Positions 32,882-41,502 of a DNA stretch of 45,686 nucleotides are shown here, in pieces; the stretch's first letter is position 1, and every line of letters begins with the position of its first letter. The stretch comes from an uncultured Oscillospiraceae bacterium (GTDB lineage: Bacteria; Bacillota; Clostridia; Oscillospirales; Oscillospiraceae), in assembly GCA_910587285.1 (NCBI GenBank), contig CAJULM010000020.1, positions 1 through 45,686 of the forward strand, written 5' to 3'. The notes under the pieces are model-generated. The model did no database searches. It saw only the letters and a list, made by a program, of their open reading frames with translations, and was not told the origin of the DNA. The position numbers and the translations under genes were made by a program.

Positions 32882-35395
32882 ATGGCTCAATCGTCACAGG
32901 CCCAGCAGGCCCCGCCCCCCCGCCGCCGGCGGGACGAGGAATCCTTCACAGCGCAGGCCCGCCCCGCCCGCTCGCCCCGGGAACCGGAGCGCATCTTCCC
33001 CGACCCCAAGCAGGGGCTCACCGCCGCCCAGGCGTCGGAGCTTCTGGAGCAGGGCCTGGGCAACGAGGCGGTGGCCTCCACCGCCAAGTCCACCGGCCAG
33101 ATCATCCGGGAAAACACCCTCACCTTTTTCAATCTGGTGTTTGTGGTGTTGGCCGCCCTGCTGGTGCTGGCCGGGGACTTTAAGGACATGATGTTCCTGG
33201 CCATCGCCGTTGTCAACTCTCTCATCGGCATCATTCAGCAACTGCGCTCCCGGGCCACACTGGAAAAGCTGTCCCTCATCAGCGAGTCCAGGGTAAAGGT
33301 GGTACGTGACGGACAGCTGGGCACAGTTCCCGTCCACAAGCTGGTGCGGGAGGATATTGTGGAGCTGGGCGCGGGGGATCAAATCCCCGCCGACGGCCCG
33401 GTGATGTCCGGCCAGGTGACGGTGAACGAGGCCCTCATCACCGGCGAGGCCGACCCCATCATCAAAAACCCCGGAGACGAGCTGCTCAGCGGCAGCTTCG
33501 TGGTGTCCGGCAAGTGCCGCGCCCGGCTGGACCGGGTGGGCAGCGCCAGCTATGCCGCCCGGCTGTCCCTGGAGGCCAAGGCCGACCAGGGCGTGGGCCG
33601 GTCGGAGATGATGAAGTCGCTGGACAAACTCATTCGCTTCATCGGCTTCGCCCTTATCCCCATCGGCGCGGCGCTGTTTTACAACGAGCTGATGGTCCAG
33701 GAAAACGCCTTTGCCGACGCTGTTCCCGCCGTGGTGGCCGCCCTCATCGGCATGATTCCCGAGGGGCTGTATCTGCTCACCAGCGTAGCGCTGGCGGTTT
33801 CCGTCATGCGCCTGGCCCAGAGGAAAACCCTGGTCCACGAGATGGCGGCGGTGGAGACCCTGGCCCATGTGGACGTGCTGTGCGTGGACAAGACGGGCAC
33901 CATCACCCAGCCGAAGATGTCCGTTCAGGAGGTGGTGCCCTTGGACGAGGACCGCTGCCCCGCCGGGAAGGTGGAGGAAATTTTCAACGCCTACTATCGC
34001 GCTATCGACGCGGACAACGACACCGCCCGCGCGATGGCGGAGCGATTCAGCAAATCCTCTCTGTGGCAGGTAGAGCGCACCGTCCCCTTCACCTCCGCCA
34101 ACAAGTGGTCGGCGGTGGTCTTCCGTGCCTACGGGGCCTATGTGGTGGGTGCGCCGGAGTTCATCATGAAGGCCCGGTACGCCGATTTGCAGCACATGGT
34201 CACCCCCTATCAGGAGCAGGGCTGCCGGGTACTGCTCCTGGCCAAATGCGCCAATGCCCCCACCATAGAGGGAGGCATCGCGGGGGCGGTGGAGCCCCTG
34301 GCCCTGGCGGTCATCACCAATCCCATCCGGGAGGAGGCGCCGGAGACCTTCCGCTACTTCGCCCAGCAGGGTGTGACCGTAAAGGTGATCTCCGGCGACA
34401 ACCCTTCCACCGTATCCGCCGTGGCCCTTCAAGCCGGCATCGCGGGGGCGGAGCGGTATATTGACGCCGCCACCCTCAAGGAGCCCAGCGACTACGCCCG
34501 CGCGGTGCGGGACTACAACGTATTCGGCCGGGTGACGCCGGACCAAAAGCGCAAGCTGGTGAAGGCGCTGCAAAAGGCGGGCCACACCGTGGCTATGACC
34601 GGGGACGGCGTGAACGACGTGCTGGCCCTGAAGGACGCGGACTGCGGCATCGCCATGGCCTCCGGGTCGGAGGCGGCCTGCCAGGTGGCCCAGGTGGTTC
34701 TGCTGGACTCCAATTTCGCCTCCATGCCCCAGGTGGTGCAGGAGGGGCGGCGGGTCATCAACAACATCCAGCGCTCGGCGGCCCTCTACCTGGTGAAGAA
34801 TATTATGTCCTTCTTCCTGTCCCTCATCACGCTGTTCGCCGGCTTTCCTTACCCCTTCATCCCCATCCAGCTCACTCTGATCAGCGCCCTGACCATCGGC
34901 GCGCCCTCCTTCGTGCTGGCGCTGGAACCCAACCATGAAATCGTCAAGGGCCGGTTCATGACCAACGTGCTCCGTCGCGCCCTGCCCGGCGGGCTGGCCA
35001 ACGTGGTGTTGATGATTTTCATCGAGCTGTTCACCGCCGCCTTCGCCTTCGAGCGGGTCACTCTGTCCACCCTGGCCACCGTTATCATGGGCGAGGTAGG
35101 CCTGCTGGTGCTGTACTATATCTCCAAGCCCCTGGACTGGAAGCGGTGGTCCCTTCTGGGCGCCATGTCCGCCGCCTTTGTGGTCGCGGTGCTGGCCTTC
35201 GGCAAAATGTTCCAGCTCACCCCCCTGGACTTTCAGGCGGGGCTGGTCATCGTTGTATTCCTAATGCTCACCCCCTCGGTAATCTTTGTGTTTGAGCGCG
35301 CCTTTGAGTGGGGCAGCGCCTCCCTGGCCCTCCTCGCCCAGCGGCGCGCCGCGCCCGCGCCCAGGCGGTCCGCCTCCAAACACTCCGGCCGATGA
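32882..35395 (+). CDS. P-type cation-transporting ATPase (CtpE/MgtA-like)
   Basis: An 837-residue membrane pump. A ~40-residue Pro/Arg-rich disordered N terminus precedes the cation ATPase N domain. Actuator TGEA (about 187-190), membrane motif IPEGLYLLTSVAL in M4 (ion site), phosphorylation Asp336 in DKTGTIT, KVISGDNPSTV and hinge GDGVND (574-579) are intact. The PEGL membrane motif and domain lengths resemble Mycobacterium CtpE and MgtA-type pumps, for which Ca2+ or Mg2+ is moved. The ion here is not decided by the sequence. RBS AAAAGGAG. It is monocistronic. Confidence 0.92.
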   Translation: MAQSSQAQQAPPPRRRRDEESFTAQARPARSPREPERIFPDPKQGLTAAQASELLEQGLGNEAVASTAKSTGQIIRENTLTFFNLVFVVLAALLVLAGDFKDMMFLAIAVVNSLIGIIQQLRSRATLEKLSLISESRVKVVRDGQLGTVPVHKLVREDIVELGAGDQIPADGPVMSGQVTVNEALITGEADPIIKNPGDELLSGSFVVSGKCRARLDRVGSASYAARLSLEAKADQGVGRSEMMKSLDKLIRFIGFALIPIGAALFYNELMVQENAFADAVPAVVAALIGMIPEGLYLLTSVALAVSVMRLAQRKTLVHEMAAVETLAHVDVLCVDKTGTITQPKMSVQEVVPLDEDRCPAGKVEEIFNAYYRAIDADNDTARAMAERFSKSSLWQVERTVPFTSANKWSAVVFRAYGAYVVGAPEFIMKARYADLQHMVTPYQEQGCRVLLLAKCANAPTIEGGIAGAVEPLALAVITNPIREEAPETFRYFAQQGVTVKVISGDNPSTVSAVALQAGIAGAERYIDAATLKEPSDYARAVRDYNVFGRVTPDQKRKLVKALQKAGHTVAMTGDGVNDVLALKDADCGIAMASGSEAACQVAQVVLLDSNFASMPQVVQEGRRVINNIQRSAALYLVKNIMSFFLSLITLFAGFPYPFIPIQLTLISALTIGAPSFVLALEPNHEIVKGRFMTNVLRRALPGGLANVVLMIFIELFTAAFAFERVTLSTLATVIMGEVGLLVLYYISKPLDWKRWSLLGAMSAAFVVAVLAFGKMFQLTPLDFQAGLVIVVFLMLTPSVIFVFERAFEWGSASLALLAQRRAAPAPRRSASKHSGR

Positions 35396-35402
35396 CCTAT
35401 GG

Positions 35403-35438
35403 CAGCCGCTTCCAATTCACGCGGAAGCGGCTGTTTTT
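35403..35438 (+). terminator. P-type ATPase terminator
   Basis: CAGCCGCTTCC (35403-35413) pairs with GGAAGCGGCTG (35423-35433) and is followed by TTTTT. Confidence 0.92.
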
Positions 35439-35439
35439 G

Positions 35440-35468
35440 TTGCAATTTTGGAAAAGATACTGTATAAT
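35440..35468 (+). promoter_or_regulatory. Promoter of the methyltransferase-VanZ-ECF run
   Basis: TTGCAA (35440-35445), exactly 17 bases, perfect TATAAT (35463-35468). It starts two bases after the preceding terminator's T-run and is the strongest promoter match in the window. Confidence 0.8.
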
Positions 35469-35509
35469 GCTATCTTGAGCATTTACACTGACAAGAGGGG
35501 GCGTACGCC

Positions 35510-36373
35510 GTGTGGCTGGCCGATTGCTGGACCGATTATGAGCTGCTGGACTGCGGCAGAGGGGAAAAGCTGGAGCGCTGGGGAGGCAAGCTGCTGCTGC
35601 GGCCTGACCCCCAGGCCATCTGGAACACCCCCCGAACCCACAAGGGCTGGCGGCAGCCAGACGCGCGTTATTCCCGCTCCAGCACCGGCGGCGGCCAGTG
35701 GGCGGACCGAAGCGTCCCCCAGCGCTGGCAGATCCGTTACCGGGAGCTCACCTTCAACGTGGGACTGATGAATTTCAAGCACACCGGCGTCTTCCCCGAG
35801 CAAGCCGCCAACTGGGATTTTGCCCAGGAACAGATCAAGTGCGCCGGACGCCCCGTGAACGTGCTCAACCTGTTCGCCTATACCGGCGGGGCCACCATCG
35901 CCTGCGCGGCGGCGGGGGCCTCCGTGTGCCACGTGGACGCGGCCCGCGGCATGGTACAGTGGGCCAAGGAGAACGCTAAGTCCTCCGGCTTGGAGGACAG
36001 GCCCATCCGCTGGATTGTGGACGACTGCGCTAAATTCGTGGAGCGGGAGATCAGGCGCGGCCGGAAATACGACGCCGTCATCATGGATCCCCCCTCCTAC
36101 GGCCGGGGCCCCTCCGGCGAAGTGTGGAAGCTGGAGGAAAACTTGTATCCCTTTGTGGAGCTGGTCGCGAGGGTGCTGTCCGACAACCCGCTGTTCGTGA
36201 TTTTAAATTCCTACACCACGGGGCTGTCCCCATCGGTGCTCACCTATATTCTACAGACCGTCATCGGCGGGAAGTTCGGCGGGCGCACCGTGTCCGACGA
36301 ACTGGGTCTCCCCGTCACCGCCACAGGGCTGGCCCTGCCCTGCGGCGCCACCGGGCGGTGGACCAAACGCTGA
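35510..36373 (+). CDS. Class I SAM-dependent methyltransferase (RlmI/RlmK-like, COG1092 type)
   Basis: A 287-residue enzyme from GTG 35510 (AGAGGGGG upstream). The SAM site NLFAYTGGATIACAAAGA (about 120-137) with HVDAARGMVQWAKENA, and the catalytic DPPSYGRGPSGE (about 193-204) are those of YccW/RlmI-type RNA cytosine methyltransferases. The N-terminal PUA domain is lacking; instead ~70 residues (WLADCWTDYELLDCGRGEKLERWG) form a short beta cap. Likely target is rRNA, but this is inferred from the family. The next gene starts one base after its stop. Confidence 0.87.
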   Translation: MWLADCWTDYELLDCGRGEKLERWGGKLLLRPDPQAIWNTPRTHKGWRQPDARYSRSSTGGGQWADRSVPQRWQIRYRELTFNVGLMNFKHTGVFPEQAANWDFAQEQIKCAGRPVNVLNLFAYTGGATIACAAAGASVCHVDAARGMVQWAKENAKSSGLEDRPIRWIVDDCAKFVEREIRRGRKYDAVIMDPPSYGRGPSGEVWKLEENLYPFVELVARVLSDNPLFVILNSYTTGLSPSVLTYILQTVIGGKFGGRTVSDELGLPVTATGLALPCGATGRWTKR

Positions 36374-36374
36374 T

Positions 36375-36965
36375 ATGGAACGCACCCTTCGTTACCTGTT
36401 CGCCATGCTCTGCGGCGCACTTCCGGCCATTCTGTTGTTTTTCCTCCTGCGCCCCCTGCGGGGCAGGAGGCTGGAACGCAGGGGCCTTACCAGCCCAAGA
36501 CGCCGGGAGTTCGCTCTGGCCCTCCTTTGGATGTACTGCGGCGGGGCGGCCATCCTGGGGCTCACCCCCCGGTGGGTGGTGCCCGCTCTGGCGAATCTCC
36601 CGGCGGGAGGCGGCTGGAATGAGGCGGGGCGGCCCTTTTTCAGTCCGGGCACCGTCAGCCTGATCCCCTTTCAGACCTTCTCATACTCCGCTTACATTTT
36701 AATCGCCAACGTGGTCATGTTCACGCCCTTCGGCTGTTTCGCCGCCCTGCTGTTTCGGAACTTCAGCTGGAAGCGGGCTCTGCTCACCGGCGCCTGCATC
36801 ACCCTGTTCATCGAGACCTGCCAGCTGTTCATCGGCCGGACCTTCGACATCGATGACTTGATGCTCAACACCCTGGGGGTATTCGGCGGCTTCTTGCTGG
36901 GAGCGGCGGTAAAGCGGTTGTTTCCCCAGTTCGCGGCAGGGCTTGCGGTGCGAACCGCACCATAG
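36375..36965 (+). CDS. VanZ-like membrane protein
   Basis: A 196-residue protein starting two bases after the methyltransferase stop (TGATATG). Four to five membrane helices; the VanZ signatures are ILIANVVMFTPFGCFAALLF, FIETCQLFIGRTFDIDDLMLNTLGVFGGFLLG with conserved acidic DIDD and Asn. VanZ-like proteins occur in glycopeptide clusters but are mostly of unknown function elsewhere. Arg-rich cytosolic N-terminal loop (RPLRGRRLERRG). Confidence 0.88.
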   Translation: MERTLRYLFAMLCGALPAILLFFLLRPLRGRRLERRGLTSPRRREFALALLWMYCGGAAILGLTPRWVVPALANLPAGGGWNEAGRPFFSPGTVSLIPFQTFSYSAYILIANVVMFTPFGCFAALLFRNFSWKRALLTGACITLFIETCQLFIGRTFDIDDLMLNTLGVFGGFLLGAAVKRLFPQFAAGLAVRTAP

Positions 36966-36980
36966 AGGGAGGGCGGCGCA

Positions 36981-37307
36981 ATGGCCCATCAAACAGCCTG
37001 CCTTAACGTCCGAATCACCCGGATCTGGGATCTTGACTGGTACCCCGGCTTTGCGGAGTGCGTCCTGGTGGACGCGCTGGGCGTGAAGCACCGGTTTCAG
37101 GATAAAATCCCGGTGTTCTCCCCCCGGAGCCTTACTCTGGAGGATATCCCCTGTGTCGGGGCGCTCCGCTGCACCATCGCCGGGGAAAACCCGGACGGCA
37201 CCCTAACGGTCAATACCAAACTTCCCGACGACATCAAATCGGCAGCAGGGGAGCACCTTTTTCGGGTGCGTCCCAGTCAGCTGGCCGGTGGAGAGGCTTT
37301 TTCATGA
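36981..37307 (+). CDS. Small conserved-looking protein coupled to ecfA1, unknown function
   Basis: A 108-residue soluble protein with RBS GAGGGAGGG. The sequence (LNVRITRIWDLDWYPGFAECVLVDALGVKHRFQDKIPVF) looks like a compact beta-barrel, perhaps OB- or SH3-like, with a conserved-looking WDLDWYPGFAEC motif. I recognise no family for certain. Its stop overlaps the ecfA1 start (ATGA), so the two are translated together; a regulatory or assembly role for the ECF module is only a guess. Confidence 0.72.
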   Translation: MAHQTACLNVRITRIWDLDWYPGFAECVLVDALGVKHRFQDKIPVFSPRSLTLEDIPCVGALRCTIAGENPDGTLTVNTKLPDDIKSAAGEHLFRVRPSQLAGGEAFS

Positions 37308-38149
37308 GTGAACCCATCTTAAAAACTGAGAACCTCACCTTCCGCTACACCACCGAGGAGGGCGTGGCCCCCACGGTACTGGACGGCCTCACCCTGGCCA
37401 TCCAGCCTGGGGAGTTTGTGGCGGTGCTGGGTCACAACGGCTCGGGCAAGTCCACCCTGGCCAAGCACTTCAACGCCATCCTCCTGCCCACATCGGGGAA
37501 GGTATACGTAGACGGCATGGACACCGCCGACGAAAACCTCCTGCTGGATATCCGCCGCCGGGTGGGCATGGTGTTCCAGAACCCAGACAATCAGATCGTG
37601 GCCAGCGTGGTGGAGGAGGACGTGGCCTTCGGGCCAGAAAACCTGGGGGTCCCCTCTCAGGAAATTCGGGAGCGGGTAGACGCAGCCTTAGCCGCTGTCC
37701 GTATGACGGAATACGCCCGCCACGCCCCCCATCTGCTCTCCGGCGGGCAGAAGCAGCGGGTGGCCATCGCCGGAGTGCTGGCCATGCGCCCCAAGTGCAT
37801 CGTACTGGACGAACCCACCGCCATGCTGGACCCAGTGGGCCGGAAAGAGGTGCTGGACACCATCCGCTGGCTCAACCGGGAGCAGAGCATGACCGTGGTG
37901 CTCATCACCCACCACATGGACGAGGCCGCCCAGGCGGACCGTCTCATCGTCATGCACGACGGCCACATTGTGGCCGACGACAGCCCCGCCCTGGTGTTCC
38001 AGAATGTGGACGGCCTGCGCTCCCTGGGGCTGGAGGTGCCCGAGCCGGTGGCCCTGCTGTACGAGCTGCGGCAGGCGGGGGTGGACGTGCCCCTCACCGC
38101 GCTGACGGTGGATGAGTGCGCCGGGGTTTTGAAGGAGCTGCTGGCGTAG
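37304..38149 (+). CDS. ecfA1: ECF transporter ATPase A1
   Basis: A 281-residue cytosolic ATPase of the energy-coupling factor. Walker A GHNGSGKST (43-51), Q loop FQNPDNQIV, signature LLSGGQKQRVAIAGVLAMRP, Walker B CIVLDEPTAMLDP and HHMDEA switch. With EcfA2 and EcfT it powers uptake of vitamins or metals bound by separate S components; none is encoded nearby, which fits a shared (group II) module. EcfA1 and EcfA2 normally touch; here a DUF3795 gene separates them. Confidence 0.94.
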   Translation: MSEPILKTENLTFRYTTEEGVAPTVLDGLTLAIQPGEFVAVLGHNGSGKSTLAKHFNAILLPTSGKVYVDGMDTADENLLLDIRRRVGMVFQNPDNQIVASVVEEDVAFGPENLGVPSQEIRERVDAALAAVRMTEYARHAPHLLSGGQKQRVAIAGVLAMRPKCIVLDEPTAMLDPVGRKEVLDTIRWLNREQSMTVVLITHHMDEAAQADRLIVMHDGHIVADDSPALVFQNVDGLRSLGLEVPEPVALLYELRQAGVDVPLTALTVDECAGVLKELLA

Positions 38150-38184
38150 GACCGCAAATCGCAATATTTAGGAGGCACATATTG

Positions 38185-38517
38185 ATGAGAGACATGATCG
38201 GGTATTGCGGGCTGGACTGTGAGAAATGCGACGCATATCTCGCGACGATCCATGACGATCAAGCCTTGCGTGAGAAAACCGCAAAGTTGTGGGCCAAGTT
38301 AAATAACGCGCCCATTCTGCCGGAACATATTAATTGTGAGGGCTGCCGTGTAGACGGCGCTAAAACGGTATATTGCGAGAGCCTTTGCGCCATTCGCCAG
38401 TGCGCGTTGAAAAAAGGCATGGCGACCTGCGGCGGCTGTCAGGAGCTCGATCAATGTCAGGCTGTCGGAATGGTACTCTCAGCGAACCCTGAAGCTTTAA
38501 CCAATCTAAGGGATTAG
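38185..38517 (+). CDS. DUF3795 family Cys-rich protein inserted in the ECF operon
   Basis: A 110-residue protein with GGAGG nine bases before ATG 38185. Ten Cys fall in zinc/Fe-S-like pairs: YCGLDCEKCDAY, NCEGCRVDG, YCESLCAIRQCAL and CGGCQELDQC, the DUF3795 pattern. Base use differs from all neighbours (many A/T-ending codons such as TTA, AAA, GAT), so it was probably acquired recently. Function is not established; a metal-bound or redox protein is suggested by the cysteines. Confidence 0.88.
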   Translation: MRDMIGYCGLDCEKCDAYLATIHDDQALREKTAKLWAKLNNAPILPEHINCEGCRVDGAKTVYCESLCAIRQCALKKGMATCGGCQELDQCQAVGMVLSANPEALTNLRD

Positions 38518-38561
38518 AACTGCATCGTCAGCTCACGATCTCCATCCAAGGAGTTTGATTC

Positions 38562-39428
38562 ATGGGAGCTATCATCGAAACCAAACAACTCACACACACC
38601 TACAGCCAGGGTACGCCCTTCGAGCACACCGCCCTGGACAGCGTGGACTTTTCCGCCCAGCCCGGGGAGTACCTGGCCGTGATTGGTCGCACCGGGTCGG
38701 GGAAATCCACCCTCATCCAGCATCTCAACGGCCTTTTGAAGCCCACCTCCGGCCAGGTGCTATTTGACGGCGCGGATATCTTCGAGAGCAAGGAGCGCAC
38801 CCGCCAGGTGCGGTGCCAGGTGGGGCTGGTGTTCCAGTACCCGGAATACCAGCTCTTTGAGGAGACGGTGTATCAGGACATCGCCTTCGGCCCCAAGAAC
38901 ATGGGGCTGGACAAGGACGAAATCGACCGCCGGGTCAAGCAATCCGCCCGGTTTGTGGGGCTGGAGCCGGGGGTGCTGGAGAAATCCCCCTTCGACCTGT
39001 CCGGCGGCCAGAAGCGCCGGGTGGCCATCGCGGGTGTCATCGCCATGGAGCCCCAGGTGCTGGTGTTGGACGAGCCCACCGCCGGACTGGACCCCGCCGG
39101 CTCCGCCCGAATTCTGGACAACATCCGCACCTACCACGAGGAGAAAAACGCCTGCATCATCCTGGTGTCCCACTCTATGGAGGAGGTGGCCCGGGAGGCA
39201 GGGCGGCTGGTGGTCATCCACCAGGGAGCCATCCCCTTCTCCGGCGCCCCCGAGGCCGTGTTCGCCCACGGGGACGAGCTGGAGGCCATGGGCCTGGGCG
39301 TGCCCGCTATGACGCGGGTGTTCGCCCGGCTGCGGTCCATGGGGGCGGAGGTGCCCGCCTCGGTATACACCATCCCCCAGGCCAGGGAGGCCGTTTTGGC
39401 CGCCCTCCACCGAAGGGAGGCACAGTAA
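38562..39428 (+). CDS. ecfA2: ECF transporter ATPase A2
   Basis: A 288-residue ATPase. Walker A GRTGSGKST (42-50), Q loop FQYPEYQLFEETV, signature DLSGGQKRRVAIAGVIAMEP, Walker B VLVLDEPTAGLDPAG and SHSMEEVA. The C-terminal extension (about 240-288) forms the A1/A2 contact helix in known ECF modules. RBS AAGGAG; ecfT follows after one base. Confidence 0.94.
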   Translation: MGAIIETKQLTHTYSQGTPFEHTALDSVDFSAQPGEYLAVIGRTGSGKSTLIQHLNGLLKPTSGQVLFDGADIFESKERTRQVRCQVGLVFQYPEYQLFEETVYQDIAFGPKNMGLDKDEIDRRVKQSARFVGLEPGVLEKSPFDLSGGQKRRVAIAGVIAMEPQVLVLDEPTAGLDPAGSARILDNIRTYHEEKNACIILVSHSMEEVAREAGRLVVIHQGAIPFSGAPEAVFAHGDELEAMGLGVPAMTRVFARLRSMGAEVPASVYTIPQAREAVLAALHRREAQ

Positions 39429-39429
39429 G

Positions 39430-40236
39430 ATGGCGCTGCGCGATATCACTCTGGGCCAGTACTTCCCCGGCAGCTCCCCCATCCACCGCCTGGACCCCAG
39501 GGCCAAGCTGGTGGCCCTCATCTGCTATATTGTGGCCCTGTTTTTGGCGGAGGGATTGGTCACCTACGGTATTTTGCTTGTGGCTTTGGCCGCTGTGGTG
39601 GTCTCGTCCACCGTCAGCCTGAAGGCTCTGCTGCGTGGAATGAAGCCGGTGGTGTTCATTTTGGTATTTACCGCCGTGCTCAACGTCTTCTATACGCCGG
39701 GGGAGGCCCTGGTCTCCTTCTGGATTTTCACTGTCACCCGCGAGGGCGTCATTCACGCCTTTTTCATGGTGGTGCGCATCCTGATGCTCATCTCCTGCAC
39801 CTTCCTGCTCACCTATACCACCTCTCCCCTGGCCCTCACCGACGGGCTGGAGAGCCTGATGGGGCCGCTGAAAAAGCTTCATATCCCCGTCCACGAGCTG
39901 TCCATGATGATGTCCATCGCGCTGCGCTTCATCCCCACTCTCATCGAGGAGACGGATAAGATCATGTCCGCCCAGCGGGCCCGGGGCGCGGATTTTGACA
40001 CCGGAAACCTGATCCAAAAGGCCAAGGCTCTCATCCCCCTGCTGGTGCCCCTGTTCATCTCCGCCTTTCGGCGGGCCGACGAGCTGGCCACCGCCATGGA
40101 GTGCCGCTGCTATCACGGCGGCCAGGGCCGCACCCGCATGAGTCAGCTCCATTACCGCCCGTCCGATGTGGTATTCATGCTGGCAACGCTGGCGCTGGCG
40201 GTGGGCATCGGCGTTTTAGGGCATTGGGGGCTATGA
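39430..40236 (+). CDS. ecfT: ECF transporter transmembrane component T
   Basis: A 268-residue membrane protein linking the ATPases to S components. N-terminal FPGSSPIHRLDPRAKLVAL is the family start; about five membrane helices follow. The two coupling helices carry Ala-Arg-Gly-type motifs, MSAQRARGADFD and MECRCYHGGQGRTR, which dock into the ATPases. The start ATG is preceded by GGAGG at the end of ecfA2. The S component must be encoded elsewhere. Confidence 0.94.
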   Translation: MALRDITLGQYFPGSSPIHRLDPRAKLVALICYIVALFLAEGLVTYGILLVALAAVVVSSTVSLKALLRGMKPVVFILVFTAVLNVFYTPGEALVSFWIFTVTREGVIHAFFMVVRILMLISCTFLLTYTTSPLALTDGLESLMGPLKKLHIPVHELSMMMSIALRFIPTLIEETDKIMSAQRARGADFDTGNLIQKAKALIPLLVPLFISAFRRADELATAMECRCYHGGQGRTRMSQLHYRPSDVVFMLATLALAVGIGVLGHWGL

Positions 40237-40294
40237 CACCACGCTGGGATTGGACGCATAACGGGACGGCTTCCCACTGGAAGGAGCTTTGCTT

Positions 40295-41050
40295 ATGGAA
40301 CAGCGCAATATCGCCCTGCGGCTGAGCTACACCGGCACCGCCTACCACGGCTGGCAGGTGCAGAAAAACGCCGTCTCGGTGGCGGAGACACTGGAAAAAG
40401 CCCTGTCCTCGGTGGTGTGTCATCCCGTGAAGCTCACCGGCGCTGGCCGCACCGACGCGGGCGTCCACGCCCAGGTGTATGTGGCCAATTTCCGCACCAC
40501 CTCCGGCATTCCAGTGGAGCGGCTGCCCCTGGCGGTGAATACCCGCCTGCCCGACGACATCTCCGTATTCAAGGCCACCGTGGTGTCCGACTCCTTCAAC
40601 GCCATCGGCTCCTGCCGGAAGAAGGAGTACACCTATAAAATCTATAACTCCCGCATCCGGGACCCCTTCTACGTAAACCGGGTGTGGTTCTACCCTAAGC
40701 TTCTGGACGAGTCCGTCATGGTCCGGGCCGCCGCCCAGTTCGTGGGCACCCACGACTTCGCCGCCGTGCGCAGCGTGGGCACCGAAACCCGCACCACCGT
40801 GCGCACCGTCCATTACTTTGAGATTGAACGCCATGGGACAATGATCGAATGCAGGGTATGCGCCGACGGTTTTCTCTACAACATGGTTCGGGCCATGGTG
40901 GGCACCTGCATCTACGCCGCCGAGGGCAAGCTGGACCCTACGGAGATTCCCGCTATCCTGGCCTCCCGCAACCGAACCCTGGCGGGGCCCACCGCGCCGC
41001 CGGACGGACTATACATGACCAATCTGTGGTACAACGAGGACGTATTGTGA
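40295..41050 (+). CDS. truA: tRNA pseudouridine(38-40) synthase
   Basis: A 251-residue enzyme converting uridines 38-40 of the tRNA anticodon arm to pseudouridine. ATG 40295 has AAGGAG nine bases upstream. Catalytic Asp54 lies in LTGAGRTDAGVHA; RLSYTGTAYHGWQVQ at the start and GDGFLYNMVRAMVGT-like ADGFLYNMVRAMVGTCI near 200 complete the family signatures. In Firmicutes truA often follows ecfA-ecfT, as here. Confidence 0.96.
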   Translation: MEQRNIALRLSYTGTAYHGWQVQKNAVSVAETLEKALSSVVCHPVKLTGAGRTDAGVHAQVYVANFRTTSGIPVERLPLAVNTRLPDDISVFKATVVSDSFNAIGSCRKKEYTYKIYNSRIRDPFYVNRVWFYPKLLDESVMVRAAAQFVGTHDFAAVRSVGTETRTTVRTVHYFEIERHGTMIECRVCADGFLYNMVRAMVGTCIYAAEGKLDPTEIPAILASRNRTLAGPTAPPDGLYMTNLWYNEDVL

Positions 41051-41490
41051 ACATTACAGAAATTAAAACCGATAAAAAGCGCTTCCTCCCCCTGCTCCTG
41101 CTGGGGGACGAACAGGAGGACATGATCGACCGCTATCTGGAACGGGGAACTCTGTACATCTTAGAGGACTGCGGCGTTCATGGGCTGTGTGTGGTCACCG
41201 ACGAGGGGGACGGCACGCTGGAGCTGAAGAACCTGGCGGTGGAGCCCGCCCGACAGCGTCAGGGCTGCGGCCGGCAACTGGTGGACTTCCTGTGCGAAAC
41301 CTACCGGGGGCGGTATTCCCGCCTGCTGGTCGGCACCGGGGACAGCCCACTCACCCTTCCCTTTTACGAGGCCTGCGGCTTTCGCCTCTCCCACGTGATC
41401 CCGAATTTCTTTACCGACCGCTACAATCACCCCATTTTTGAGGGCGGCAAGCAGCTGGTGGATATGATTTATTTGGTCAAGGCACTGTAA
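41047..41490 (+). CDS. GNAT family N-acetyltransferase
   Basis: A 147-residue protein from GTG 41047, which overlaps the truA stop (GTGA), so it is coupled to truA. Motif A is ELKNLAVEPARQRQGCGRQLVDFLCE (about 61-86), followed by LLVGTGDSPLTLPFYEACGF, the beta6-beta7 part. The C terminus FTDRYNHPIFEGGKQLVDMIYL matches a small group of Firmicutes acetyltransferases. Substrate unknown. Confidence 0.86.
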   Translation: MNITEIKTDKKRFLPLLLLGDEQEDMIDRYLERGTLYILEDCGVHGLCVVTDEGDGTLELKNLAVEPARQRQGCGRQLVDFLCETYRGRYSRLLVGTGDSPLTLPFYEACGFRLSHVIPNFFTDRYNHPIFEGGKQLVDMIYLVKAL

Positions 41491-41502
41491 AGCGGGGGTT
41501 TT

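Noticed and set aside
32894..34936. 680-residue minus-strand open frame opposite the P-type ATPase
   Set aside because: Antisense shadow; the plus strand carries all P-type ATPase motifs and a promoter/RBS.
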